A DNA stretch of 33,832 nt, from NCBI GenBank assembly GCA_030446765.1, contig JAUJMR010000003.1:80304-114135 (forward strand). The letters are read 5' to 3'. Both the position numbers and the translations under genes were made by a program. The notes beneath the pieces were generated by a model. That model was given only the letters and a program-made list of their open reading frames with translations, ran no database searches and was not told the origin of the DNA. Source of the DNA: Chloroflexia bacterium (GTDB lineage Bacteria > Chloroflexota > Chloroflexia > Thermobaculales > Thermobaculaceae). Shown one piece after another: positions 7,879 through 16,232 of the stretch. Numbering within the stretch: the first letter of the stretch is position 1; each line of letters opens with the position of its first letter.

Positions 7879-8751
7879 ATGCATGACAACTCGCTGGATG
7901 CGCGGCAGATCCTGCGCGACCTCGGCGTCCCGGCGCCGGTCTCCGTCGCGCGCGTGACGGGTGGCCGGGACACGGCGGTCTTTCGCGTGAATCTGGGAGA
8001 TGGCGACCGCGCCTTGCGCGTATACGGGGCGGGCCAGATGGACGGACTCTGGCGGGAGGTCGAAGTCATGGAGGCCGCCAGGCAGGCTGGCCTTCCGGTG
8101 CCGCGCGTGCACGCCGTGGGCATCGATGACGAGCGCCCGGCCCTCCTGATGGAGTGGTGCCGGGGCCGCCCGGTGACGCACGAGCTCAAAGCCCGGCCCT
8201 GGTCGGCCCGGCATCAGGGCGTGCTCTTCGGCCGGACGCACGCGGCGATCCACGGCGTGCGTGCACCGGCCGTGCTCCACGAACTCGGCAGGTCATGGAT
8301 CGCGTGGGCACGGGATGACGAGTTAGGTGCGAGACTGAGCGAGCGCACACACCGGGAGGACGCCCTGCTCCACCTCGACTACCATCCGCTCAATGTCATG
8401 ACGGACGGTGGAGCGATCACCGGAGTGCTCGACTGGACGAACGCCCGCGCCGGTGACCCTCGGGCCGACTACGCGCGAACGCTGAGCATCCTGCGGCTGG
8501 ACGCCGAGGTGGAGGGACGACTCGCGCCCATCGCCCGAGTCGTCATCCGGCGGTTTGAGCTCGGGTGGCGGCAGGGCTACCACGAGGCGGCCGGCGAGCC
8601 TTCGGACCTCGCGCCGTACCTCGCGTGGGCAGGCACCGTCATGCAGCACGATCGCGCACCGCGCCCCGGCGTACCCGGTGGCCTCACTCCCGAGCGCCTG
8701 AACCACATCCGCACGTGGACAGCTGAGTGGAAGCGCAGGGCGGGCTGGTAA
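7879..8751 (+). CDS. Aminoglycoside phosphotransferase (APH)-family kinase
   Basis: This 290-residue protein of the APH/choline-kinase fold transfers phosphate from ATP to an unknown small molecule or protein. The catalytic loop HLDYHPLNVM (residues 165-174, Asp167) and the metal-binding segment GVLDWTNA (Asp185) are intact. The N-terminal lobe has VTGGRDTAVFRV and the expected nucleotide-binding strands. ATG at 7879 is chosen because TGAGG lies six bases upstream and the sequence before it does not match the family; GTG at 7837 is an alternative. It follows the broken glycosyltransferase gene at 38 bp and may once have been cotranscribed with it. APH-family kinases of environmental bacteria mostly do not confer antibiotic resistance, so none is claimed. 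Confidence 0.88.
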   Translation: MHDNSLDARQILRDLGVPAPVSVARVTGGRDTAVFRVNLGDGDRALRVYGAGQMDGLWREVEVMEAARQAGLPVPRVHAVGIDDERPALLMEWCRGRPVTHELKARPWSARHQGVLFGRTHAAIHGVRAPAVLHELGRSWIAWARDDELGARLSERTHREDALLHLDYHPLNVMTDGGAITGVLDWTNARAGDPRADYARTLSILRLDAEVEGRLAPIARVVIRRFELGWRQGYHEAAGEPSDLAPYLAWAGTVMQHDRAPRPGVPGGLTPERLNHIRTWTAEWKRRAGW

Positions 8752-8883
8752 CAAGGGACCTAATCACTGCAACCAACCGCGCCTCAGACGTGTTTTATGA
8801 GATGTGCAGAACGAGTGTTCTAGCCCGACCGTGGTAGTAGTACGATGGAACAGGCGGTCAGGAGCATCTCAGGAGGTTCAGCA

Positions 8884-9099
8884 GTGGCAATCGTGGCAGG
8901 CAACGTTGGTAGTTGGAAGGTATCACTGCGCGTACAGATCGGCGAAAACAAGGCCAGTCGGCAGGCGGACAATACCGCTGCGATGAGCGTGGAAAGCGCC
9001 GCAGCATTGGCCCCCGAATGGGGCAGGCTCGAGGTACGCCACGGGCGCGCTCACGATGACTGTGGCGCGTTCTTCCCTTGGCTCGGTCGCACGTTCTAG
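8884..9099 (+). CDS. Small hypothetical protein
   Basis: A 71-residue frame starts at GTG 8884, preceded by a strong AGGAGG ribosome binding site (8871-8876) and a weak -10-like TACGAT (8841-8846). The product begins MAIVAGNVGSWKVSLRVQ and shows no motif I recognise. The well-placed ribosome binding site argues for translation; it could also be the start of a decayed longer gene. The rest of the 8752-9257 gap holds only an imperfect GGTGG...CCACC stem near 9144-9175, ending in TTTCT, that might end transcription. Confidence 0.35.
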   Translation: MAIVAGNVGSWKVSLRVQIGENKASRQADNTAAMSVESAAALAPEWGRLEVRHGRAHDDCGAFFPWLGRTF

Positions 9100-9257
9100 G
9101 GAGCAAGCCGGCGAGCCACAGGAGTCGGAGCTGAAAGGAAGGGTGGGGCGCAGTAAACAGTGCTCCACCTTTCTACGCGTATACCCAGCGCGACGGGGAC
9201 GCTCTGGCCTGAACCGGCTCGTACGGCGCGAGCGGAGCATCCCTTGCGCTTCGGGAT

Positions 9258-9982
9258 TTACGCCACGCGCCTGCCGTCTTGCAAGAAAGGCTCGGCGCGG
9301 CCAAAGGGTCCGGAGCCGTCCTTGTTCTGGATCAGCTCGCCGGAGAACTGCGCGAGATAGACCCGGCGCATCTGGTCCGTCGTATTCACCCCACTGCGGT
9401 GTAGGTTCGTGCTGGAGAACACGGCGATGCCCCCGGCCGGGATCTCGACGATCTCCCCAGGGTCGTCACCGTTGTATCCCACGAGGTCGTTCGTGCCTTC
9501 CTCCCTGTGCGGGACACCTCTCGCGTGCCCGCGCGGGAGTAGGGCAGGACGTACACCGTGCCGTTCTCCTCGCTGACGTCGTCGAGCGCGCACCAGGGAA
9601 ACGTACGGCTTGTGTGGCGCGGCCTGCCCGCGCGGAATCCTGGTGCCAGCTGAACTTCATCCCCACTTCCGCGGCCTTGACGACGTACTGCTCCCAGTAG
9701 AGGTACGCGTTGTCGCCGAGCGTCGCGCGGCAGATTTCCGCAAAGACCTCGGAGAACAGGATCTCGCGGATCGCGGGACTCTCCTGCGACGGGTGGGGGA
9801 TGAAGTAGCGGTTGTCGCGGTGGTTGATGCCAGCACGTCCAACCCTGCCGGTCCATCTCCCGGTTCATCCGGTCGATGAAGCGCTGGCACTCGTCGCGCA
9901 CGACGTACTCATCTGGAAGCGCCCGGTCCAGGATGAAGTAGCCTTCCTCGCGGAACTGCTCTTTCGCGTCGGTGATCTGCAG
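9258..9982 (-). pseudogene. Phytanoyl-CoA dioxygenase (PhyH) family protein, multiply frameshifted
   Basis: A non-haem Fe(II)/2-oxoglutarate dioxygenase gene is recognisable across three frames. The start LQITDAKEQFREEGYFIL reads from a CTG at 9982, probably a former ATG. After MNREMDRQG the frame shifts to GINHRDNRYFIPHPS and GMKFSWHQDS, the HxD iron ligands. It then shifts through KPYVSL, shifts again to WCALDDVSEENGTVYVLPYS, and finally to VPHREEGTNDLVGYNGDD with GIAVFSSTNLHRSGVN, which carries the distal His. The last part runs cleanly to the stop at 9258. At least four frameshifts are needed, so the gene is inactive. About 275 bp upstream of 9982 (to about 10260) also looks non-functional. 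Confidence 0.82.
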
Positions 9983-10329
9983 AAAGGTCGTTGCCGCAAA
10001 GACCTCGCATAAAGCGTTCCGTCGAGCCGCGGGCAAGCCACCAGTCCATGGAGACAAATCCGATAGAGATGCAGAAGTACCTGCGGGGCGCGAACTACCC
10101 GGCCAGCAAGGACTCCTCCTGCGAGGGAGCGCTCCGGGCGAGATCGTCGAGCAGCTCCGGGCATCGGCGGCAATGAGTTCTCCGGAAGACCAGTGATTGA
10201 AGCGGTGAAGTTGACGCCCTCTGTAAGGCGGCGTGACCACAGGATGCACTACGGTGCAGCAGGGTGACATGCGAGGAGGGGCTCATCCGGCGATGGAATC
10301 ACGACGAGCCTATGCACTCGTCGCGCAGT

Positions 10330-10960
10330 CTCAACGCCGGCTCGCACGAACTCCCCTGGCAGCGGTCCTGACACCAGGATGATGGGCGCGCTTGGCGTCG
10401 CCTCCGAACTGCCCAACTTGTTCTTCGGGCTCCTCGCCGGGGTGTGATCCGGACAGGGTACATCAGCGGACCTCGGCCGTGCGCTCCTGCTCAAGCACGA
10501 TCCCGGTGGCGGCGCTCCTGGGCTCCCTGATCGCGCACTCTGTATGCAGTCGCCTTCGCCTCGTCGTTGGGGCCGATCGGTGGCGCTGCCATCGGTCGTG
10601 AGGAAGGATCAGCTCTCGAGGCGGCATCCGGCGCGCATGCGAAAGCGTTCCCGAGAAGGCGATCGTCGTGGCGCCTCGGCAGTCTCGCTCCGGGATGGGG
10701 TGTCTCGAGGAACCGCCGAGCCGGGAGCAGCGATGGAGTGGATCGAGATCGGCAGTGCGACAGAGATGCGAACCCGTCGGAGTGTTCGGCGCGGCGGTCC
10801 AGACTACCGTCCTCTGCTCTTTTCACCCGCGACCTCGTGTCTCACTCCCCGCCGAGAACAACAGCGCGCCGGGCGTCGGCGGTCTGCTGGGTGAGCTGGC
10901 TCCGCGTCCATTGGCCGCATCGGTACCGGCCTGTCCGTTCTGACCCGACCAGGTGATGGC
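10330..10960 (+). pseudogene. Degraded MFS transporter remnant
   Basis: Fragments typical of MFS_3-type exporters appear in order but in different frames. TPLAAVLTPG and MGALGVASELPNLFFGLLAG (about 10350-10445) are followed by a TGA where a Trp codon is expected. Next come ADLGRALLL (about 10468), STIPVAALLGSL (about 10496), YAVAFASS (about 10540) and LPSVVRKDQL (about 10587). Beyond about 10650 similarity is doubtful, with only short stretches such as APGVGGLLGELAPRPLA near 10869 looking transporter-like. No complete reading frame remains. The call rests on recalled family patterns, so confidence is moderate. Positions 10961-11394 show no gene I can support. Confidence 0.5.
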
Positions 10961-11394
10961 CGCCCTTCAAGGTCGCGACGGGTGTCGGTCGATTTGGTCG
11001 GTGAATCACCGGGACCCGCCTGGCTGGGCAGATGGTCGGTGACGGTGCTTGGCAATAGCGGCCTTCTGACGCTCCTCGTCGGCCCGGATCGCCGCAGGTA
11101 CTCCTCTACTTCTCGCCGGTGCCGTGTCCGTGACCCGGCTGGTGACTGCGAGTGCGTTTGCCTGGAACGTGCTCGACAGCGGACTGAGCGAGATGGAGTG
11201 GCCCGGGGTGGTCGCGGACTCGTCGAAACCTTCTCATCAGGAGCGTCCGATGTCGTGGTACGCTTGCCCACGCGCGGTCGTCCGGGATGAGCGATGGGTG
11301 TCCCGGTACGCGGCTCGTACAGGTCGGCGAGCGTGGCGGGGTCCGGCAAATCTGCTCGTTCGCAACTCTGGATGTATTGCTCATGGAGGCACAG

Positions 11395-12333
11395 ATGGCA
11401 CGGTACGTGGTGATCGCCAGTAGCAACGGGAGCGTGGGGATGCGCGCGGCGGCGGATGTGCTCGCCTCCGGGGGCAGCGCGCTGGATGCCGTGGAGGCGG
11501 GGTGCCGGCTGGTTGAGAGCAACCCCGAAGATCACACCGTCGGCCTCGGTGGCCTGCCAAACCTCGTCGGCGAGGTCGAGCTCGATGCCTCGATCACCGA
11601 TGGGCGGACCCGTGCGACGGGCGCGGTCGCGGCGCTCAAGGGGTATGAGCATCCCATATCTATCGCGCGGCGGGTCATGGAGCGGACGCCGCACGTGCTG
11701 CTCGCGGGGGAGGGTGCGGCGCGTTTCGCCGGGGAGATGGGCTTCGAGCGGGCGGAGTTGCTCACGCCGGAGGCCCAGACAGAGTGGGAAGGCAAGCTGC
11801 GCGATGAGGATCCCGATCTGGAGCCTGGCCTGCTGCGGTACCACGAGCACGCCGCCCGCTACCTCCACCTCACGCGGGATCCGGAGAAGCCGGCGGGCGG
11901 GACGGTGAACTTCCTCGCCCTCGATGCTGCTGGGAATCTGGCCTGCGCGGTAAGCACGAGCGGCTGGTACTTCAAGTACCCCGGCAGGGTCGGCGACTCG
12001 CCGATCGTCGGCGCGGGCAATTACGCGGACAACCGCTACGGCGCGGCGGCGTGCACCGGGCGTGGCGAGCTCGCAATTCGCGCGGTCACGGCCCACAGCG
12101 TTGTGATGCACCTGACCTACGGGCTGACCGTTCGCGACGCGCTGCGCCACGCCCTGGAGGATGCGAACTCGCTGGAGGACGCGTACGGGACCGGGCTCAG
12201 CCTGCTCGCGCTCGATCCCCACGGCGATCACGCTGGCGTGTCGAACCGAGCGGGCTCCCACTACGTATGGATGAACGAGGAAACGCCCGAGCCGCAGCAA
12301 GAAGTGCGAGAGGTGGTTGGCGCGGGGACGTGA
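11395..12333 (+). CDS. N4-(beta-N-acetylglucosaminyl)-L-asparaginase / Ntn-hydrolase
   Basis: This 312-residue member of the asparaginase-2 (aspartylglucosaminidase) Ntn-hydrolase family cleaves the amide linking a sugar, or another group, to asparagine. Members are made as a precursor that cuts itself before a Thr; here AGGTVNFLALD places the likely nucleophile at Thr170. The family motif STSGWYFKYPGRVGDSPI follows. The N-terminal half has GGSALDAVEAGCRLVE and HTVGLGGLPNLVGEVELDAS. No signal peptide is seen, so it is probably cytoplasmic. ATG at 11395 has GGAGG about six bases upstream (11386-11390), which decides it over the upstream in-frame start at 11287. It is intact, ending 47 bp before the sensor kinase. 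Confidence 0.9.
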   Translation: MARYVVIASSNGSVGMRAAADVLASGGSALDAVEAGCRLVESNPEDHTVGLGGLPNLVGEVELDASITDGRTRATGAVAALKGYEHPISIARRVMERTPHVLLAGEGAARFAGEMGFERAELLTPEAQTEWEGKLRDEDPDLEPGLLRYHEHAARYLHLTRDPEKPAGGTVNFLALDAAGNLACAVSTSGWYFKYPGRVGDSPIVGAGNYADNRYGAAACTGRGELAIRAVTAHSVVMHLTYGLTVRDALRHALEDANSLEDAYGTGLSLLALDPHGDHAGVSNRAGSHYVWMNEETPEPQQEVREVVGAGT

Positions 12334-12363
12334 CTGCGGACGCACCCCGTTGCCATAATGCTC

Positions 12364-12372
12364 TGGTATAGT
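12364..12372 (+). promoter_or_regulatory. Extended -10 promoter giving a near-leaderless sensor-kinase mRNA
   Basis: TGgTATAGT is an excellent extended -10. Transcription would start near 12379 and the ATG is at 12381, leaving virtually no leader and no room for a ribosome binding site. Leaderless translation is therefore likely for the sensor kinase. Confidence 0.6.
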
Positions 12373-12380
12373 ACGCGCAT

Positions 12381-14195
12381 ATGATAGCCCTGATCGAGCG
12401 CAAGCGGCAACTCTACCGATTAATAGGGCTGACCGCGGTTGCCGCGGCGTTCGTTGCGCTGCTCGCCATTCACCTGCCGGGGACCGTGAAGATCAACTAC
12501 CCGGCCCTGTACGTGCTCGTCGCGCTCACGATATTCACGGGCGTGGCGCTCCTGCTGTTCCCCTCCTTGGTGGCCTCCCGTCCGGCAGTGTTCTGGCCGA
12601 TAGCGGGTGGAATTTTTCCGCTCTTCGAGGCGATCGCCGTTTACTTCACCGGCGGCGTCCACAGCCCATTCTTCGTACTGTTCTACTTCTCCCTCTTTTT
12701 TATCGGGATGGTCGGTGGGCAGCGGGGAGCCGCGCTCGGCTCAGTTATCGTTGGGGTGCTGTACGTCGCGGCCTGCGTCGCACATGAGCGCGGGATACAC
12801 CCGGACACGCTCATGGTGTTTGTCATCACGATCGCATCGTTCTATGGCATCGCGGGCTTTGCCGCGTACCTGGGGAACGTTGCATGGCAGGAGGCTCGAG
12901 ACGCGAGCCGCCGCGCGATGCGGATCGTTGGGCTAAACGCCGTGAACAACAACCTCAGCGAGACGCTGGACATGGACGATTTGTTGGAGACAATACCCTC
13001 CGAGCTCTGCCACCGCCTCGGCTTCGAGCGCGCGCTCGTCTACACCGTGGAGGAAGGCGCGCTCCACCTCCGGAGTGCCTACAGTACAGATGACCCGGAG
13101 CGCCTCGCGCAACTGGTCGAATCCCTACGCAAACACCCACTAGAGTTGAACTCGAACACGGTTGAGGCGGAGGCGGCCCGTTTGCGGCGGCCGGTCGTGA
13201 GCACGCGGCTCCGCGAGGATTCGGAGATCCTCCCCGCCGCGATGACGATGGCCGACACTCCGTGCTTCGCCGCGGCCCCGATGCTTGCTCAGGATCGGCT
13301 CATCGGCGTCGTCGTTGCCGACTACTTCCGCGCCCGCCGGACGATCACCGAGGAGGAGCTAATCCTGCTCGAGACCTTCGCCGGCACCGCTGCGCTTGCC
13401 CTGGTGAACAACGAGCTGCACGCCGATGCGAGCCGCGCGGAGGTGTTCCGCCAGCTCGACACCCTCAAGTCGGAGTTCCTCGGGACCGTCTCGCACGAGT
13501 TGCGCACCCCGCTCACCCTCGTGCGGGCCAGCACGGAACTGCTGCTCGACGGCGCATCCGAAGGACTCACGGCGCCCCAGCGGCGTCTCGTCGAGACCAC
13601 GGCACGCAACGTTGTGCGCCTGCAGGCGTTCGTTGAGGAACTGCTGGAGATGGCGCAGCTCGAAGAGGGCCAGGTCCAGCCCAACTTGCAGCTTACCGAT
13701 ATGCGCTACCTGGTGGACGAGGTGGCACGTACGCTGCACCTGATGATCACGGAAAAGGGGCAGACGTTGTATCTGGACGTGCCGGATGAGCCCTGCCTTG
13801 TGGAGGTCGATCGTCACCGCATCCAGCAGGTGATCACGAACCTGGTGACGAACGCGTGCAAGTATACGCCCCAGGGTGGTAAGGTTTGGGTGCGTGTGTG
13901 TCCCACAGAGGATAGTATCAGCGTAGAGGTGCAGGATAACGGACCAGGCATACCCACCGATAGCCTTGAGCACATCTTCGATAAGTTCTACCGAGTGCCC
14001 GGCGTCGAACATAAGGCGAAGGGCACGGGGCTCGGCCTCGCGATCACTCGGTCCATCGTGGAGCTGCACGGCGGCGGTATCACGGTTGAGAGCCCGCCAG
14101 ATGAGGGAGCCCTGTTCCGTTTCATGCTCCGGCGCGCGCCGAGGGTGGAGCTCGCAGTCGCAAAACCGGCATCGGCAACAGAAATGAGGCAATAG
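12381..14195 (+). CDS. Membrane sensor histidine kinase with GAF domain
   Basis: This 604-residue kinase starts with about six transmembrane helices (residues 13-165) of a type I cannot assign to a named sensor family. A GAF domain follows (about 185-345), then HisKA with GTVSHELRTPLTLV (His372 the phosphorylated residue). The ATPase domain has its N box in VITNLVTNACKYTP, G1 DNGPGIP and G2 GTGLGLAI. It should autophosphorylate and pass phosphate to the regulator encoded next. It stops at TAG immediately before the regulator's GTG, so the two are coupled. The signal may be a membrane or envelope state sensed by the TM region plus a small molecule bound by GAF, which is inference. The gene is intact. 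Confidence 0.93.
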   Translation: MIALIERKRQLYRLIGLTAVAAAFVALLAIHLPGTVKINYPALYVLVALTIFTGVALLLFPSLVASRPAVFWPIAGGIFPLFEAIAVYFTGGVHSPFFVLFYFSLFFIGMVGGQRGAALGSVIVGVLYVAACVAHERGIHPDTLMVFVITIASFYGIAGFAAYLGNVAWQEARDASRRAMRIVGLNAVNNNLSETLDMDDLLETIPSELCHRLGFERALVYTVEEGALHLRSAYSTDDPERLAQLVESLRKHPLELNSNTVEAEAARLRRPVVSTRLREDSEILPAAMTMADTPCFAAAPMLAQDRLIGVVVADYFRARRTITEEELILLETFAGTAALALVNNELHADASRAEVFRQLDTLKSEFLGTVSHELRTPLTLVRASTELLLDGASEGLTAPQRRLVETTARNVVRLQAFVEELLEMAQLEEGQVQPNLQLTDMRYLVDEVARTLHLMITEKGQTLYLDVPDEPCLVEVDRHRIQQVITNLVTNACKYTPQGGKVWVRVCPTEDSISVEVQDNGPGIPTDSLEHIFDKFYRVPGVEHKAKGTGLGLAITRSIVELHGGGITVESPPDEGALFRFMLRRAPRVELAVAKPASATEMRQ

Positions 14196-14900
14196 GTGGT
14201 CCGTATACTCGTGACCGATGATGAGCCGGATGTCGTTGGACTTATCGGCCTCGCCTTCCAGTTCAACCGTCCCGACTATGTCCTCACCGAGGCATATAAC
14301 GGCAAGGAGGCGCTTCAGCGGCTCTCCGAGCAGACGTACAATCTCATCATCCTCGATGTCTCTATGCCGGAGATGGACGGCTTCGAGGTCACCCGGCGGC
14401 TCCGCGAGACCTCGGACGTGCCGGTGATCCTGCTCACGGCGAAGGGGATGGAGCAAGACAAGGTGCGCGGGCTGGAGTTGGGTGCGGACGACTACATCAC
14501 GAAACCCTTCGGGCACAAGGAACTCATTGCGCGCGTGGATGCCGTGCTGCGGCGTGCCGCCCGCCCCCTGGAAACCCCGACCGCGGTGGATATCCTGCGG
14601 CACAAGGATATCGAGGTCGACCTGACCCAGCACCAGGTAACCATGCGGGGCGAGGTGGTGAAGCTCACCCCGACCGAATACCGGCTGCTGTACCATCTCA
14701 TCAATAACCGGGGGCGCATCATGCCCCAGGAAACGCTGCTCGTGAAGGTCTGGGGAGCGGACTACCGCGAGGAGTCGCACTACCTGAAGGTGTATGTCCG
14801 CCGCCTGCGCGAGAAGCTGGAAGTCGACCCCGCGCGCCCAGAGTATCTGATCACCGTGCGCGGCGTGGGGTACACCTTTCCCGCAGACACCGCCGCCTGA
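14196..14900 (+). CDS. OmpR/PhoB-family response regulator
   Basis: This 234-residue protein has a receiver domain (residues 1-120) with acidic pair Asp8-Asp9, phosphoacceptor Asp54 in LIILDVSMPEMDGFEV, a Thr in ILLTAKG and the conserved Lys in YITKPF. The C-terminal winged helix (about 140-230) has LTPTEYRLLYHLINNRGRI and the recognition region YLKVYVRRLREKLE. It binds DNA when phosphorylated by the adjacent kinase. GTG at 14196 follows the kinase stop directly. Its TGA overlaps the ATG of the ribokinase gene by one base, tying the three genes into one operon. Confidence 0.95.
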   Translation: MVRILVTDDEPDVVGLIGLAFQFNRPDYVLTEAYNGKEALQRLSEQTYNLIILDVSMPEMDGFEVTRRLRETSDVPVILLTAKGMEQDKVRGLELGADDYITKPFGHKELIARVDAVLRRAARPLETPTAVDILRHKDIEVDLTQHQVTMRGEVVKLTPTEYRLLYHLINNRGRIMPQETLLVKVWGADYREESHYLKVYVRRLREKLEVDPARPEYLITVRGVGYTFPADTAA

Positions 14901-15799
14901 TGGCCGCCCTGGTGGTTGTCGGCAGCAGCAACACCGATATGGTCGTGCCTGTCCGCCGCATCCCCAGGGTTGGTGAGACGGTGCTCGGCGACGACCTGGT
15001 CGTCGCCGCCGGGGGGAAGGGCGCGAATCAGGCGGTGGCCGCTGCACGCCTCGGCGCGCGGGTCATATTCGTTGGCGCGATCGGCGACGACGACCTCGGC
15101 AGCGCCAGGCTCGCGGATCTGCGCTCTGAGGGGATCGATTGTGCCTATGTTCGCACCGTGACCGGCGTGCCCAGCGGCGTGGCGCTTATCATGGTAGACG
15201 ACGACGGCCAAAACAGCATCGCCGTGTCCTCCGGCGCGAACGCCCACCTCTCGGAGGAGGACGCGCATGCCGCGGCGGACGCGATCCGCGGCGCGGATGT
15301 GCTGCTCGCCCAGTTGGAGACGCCGCTGCCCTTCGTCCACGCGGCGCTGAGCCACGCACGAGATGCCGGCAGGATCACGGTGCTCAATCCGGCCCCTGTC
15401 CCTTCCGACGGGCTGCCCGGCGACCTGCTCGCGCTCGTGGACGTGCTCACCCCGAACGAGGGGGAGGCGGCCGCGCTGACGGGGGACGATGGTGAGCCGC
15501 AGGATCTGGCTTGGGCGCTGATCGAGCGGGGCGTGGGCGCCGTCGTTGTCACGCTTGGGGAGCGGGGAGCGGTGATCGCGACCGGGGATGGAATGGAGAC
15601 CGTGGCTGCTGAGGCGGTGCGCGCCGTCGACACCACCGCGGCGGGGGACGCATTCAGCGGTGCGCTCGCCGTCGCGCTTGCGGAGGGCTCGGACCTGCAG
15701 AGGGCCGCCCGGTTTGCGAGTGTTGCCGCCGCCCGCTCCGTCACCCGTCGCGGCGCCCAGCCCTCTATGCCCCGCCGCGAGGAAGTAGGTGGTGCTTGA
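14900..15799 (+). CDS. rbsK: Ribokinase, PfkB family
   Basis: The 299-residue protein should phosphorylate ribose, or a related sugar, to the 5-phosphate with ATP. It has the ribokinase start VVVGSSNTDMVV, the sugar-binding GGKGANQAVAAARLG, and the anion-hole/catalytic motif DTTAAGDAFSGAL with base Asp250. LNPAPVP and VDVLTPNEGEA are also family-typical. ATG at 14900 shares its first base with the regulator's stop, so expression follows that of the two-component system. No ribose transporter is nearby, so the sugar may come from nucleoside or glycan turnover. Ribokinase is much more likely than another PfkB sugar kinase because of the NPAPV and GGKGANQA motifs. Confidence 0.92.
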   Translation: MAALVVVGSSNTDMVVPVRRIPRVGETVLGDDLVVAAGGKGANQAVAAARLGARVIFVGAIGDDDLGSARLADLRSEGIDCAYVRTVTGVPSGVALIMVDDDGQNSIAVSSGANAHLSEEDAHAAADAIRGADVLLAQLETPLPFVHAALSHARDAGRITVLNPAPVPSDGLPGDLLALVDVLTPNEGEAAALTGDDGEPQDLAWALIERGVGAVVVTLGERGAVIATGDGMETVAAEAVRAVDTTAAGDAFSGALAVALAEGSDLQRAARFASVAAARSVTRRGAQPSMPRREEVGGA

Positions 15800-15889
15800 C
15801 TGTATGGCGCTTCTGTATGCAACGTAATCGCCTGAAGCGTCGCGAAGCTGATACTTAAGGAAGCTATCGTCCTCGAACAGGAGGCGACC

Positions 15890-16156
15890 TTGGCCACTGC
15901 AACCAGATCGAGAATCGTGAAAATCGGTAATTCCCAGGGCGTTCGCATCCCGAAGCCGCTCCTCGAGCAGGCCGGGCTGCATGGGAGGTGGATCTGGAGG
16001 CACAAGACGGCAAGCTCGTGATCCGAAACGTCCATGCACCCCCGCGATGGGTGGGCCGAGCAGTTCAAGGAAATGGGACACCGGGAGGACGAGCGGCTGC
16101 CCGATTGGGATGGTATCGGTGCGGCGCACTTCGATGAGAATGAGTGGGAGTGGTAG
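15890..16156 (+). pseudogene. MazE/AbrB-type antitoxin with two compensating frameshifts
   Basis: TTG at 15890 follows a GGAGG ribosome binding site and encodes a SpoVT/AbrB-fold start: RIVKIGNSQGVRIPKPLLEQ then AGLHG. One base appears to be missing at about 15983-15986, after which the expected text continues as EVDLEAQDGKLVIRNVHAP. An extra C in the C5 run at 16039-16043 restores the original frame for RDGWAEQFKEMGH through FDENEWEW to the TAG at 16156. As written, translation from TTG stops after about 43 codons. A chromosomal antitoxin of this type binds its own promoter and neutralises an endoribonuclease. A weak extended -10-like TGaTACTTA lies at 15849-15857. Confidence 0.75.
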
Positions 16157-16215
16157 TCGGGCGCTTCGAAATACACCTGTCACCATCATCTATAAGTTCT
16201 GTTCCGTCGGTATGA
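16150..16215 (+). pseudogene. Stub of a MazF-like toxin
   Basis: GTG at 16150 overlaps the antitoxin's end and reads VVVGRFEIHLSPSSISSV before a TGA at 16213-16215. MazF/PemK toxins commonly begin with a similar V-V-x-RFEV(Y/H)L segment directly after the antitoxin gene. The remaining 90 or so residues of the toxin are absent, and the next gene, on the opposite strand, ends at 16233. This looks like the residue of a deleted toxin. The match is only about ten residues, so the identity is tentative. Confidence 0.45.
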
Positions 16216-16232
16216 GCGGTGTCTCGATGTTT

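Noticed and set aside
7879..8751. Antibiotic-resistance gene for aminoglycosides
   Set aside because: Only general APH-fold motifs are present; nothing indicates a resistance subfamily and the context is chromosomal.
9612..9982. Possible programmed frameshifting in the PhyH gene
   Set aside because: At least four shifts in different directions are needed and no slippery sequence with a following stem is repeated, so decay or sequence error is simpler.
10804..12345. Long minus-strand open frame (513 codons) opposite the asparaginase-type gene
   Set aside because: It is the antisense of a clear enzyme gene with motifs on the plus strand; its own translation is rich in Arg, Pro and His with no domain, as expected for GC-rich shadow frames.
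13359..15047. Long minus-strand open frame (562 codons) opposite the kinase/regulator/ribokinase genes
   Set aside because: It crosses three well-supported genes on the other strand and contains no recognisable motif.
14780..16189. Long minus-strand open frame (469 codons)
   Set aside because: It covers the antisense of ribokinase and of the antitoxin remnant; no motif or ribosome binding site.
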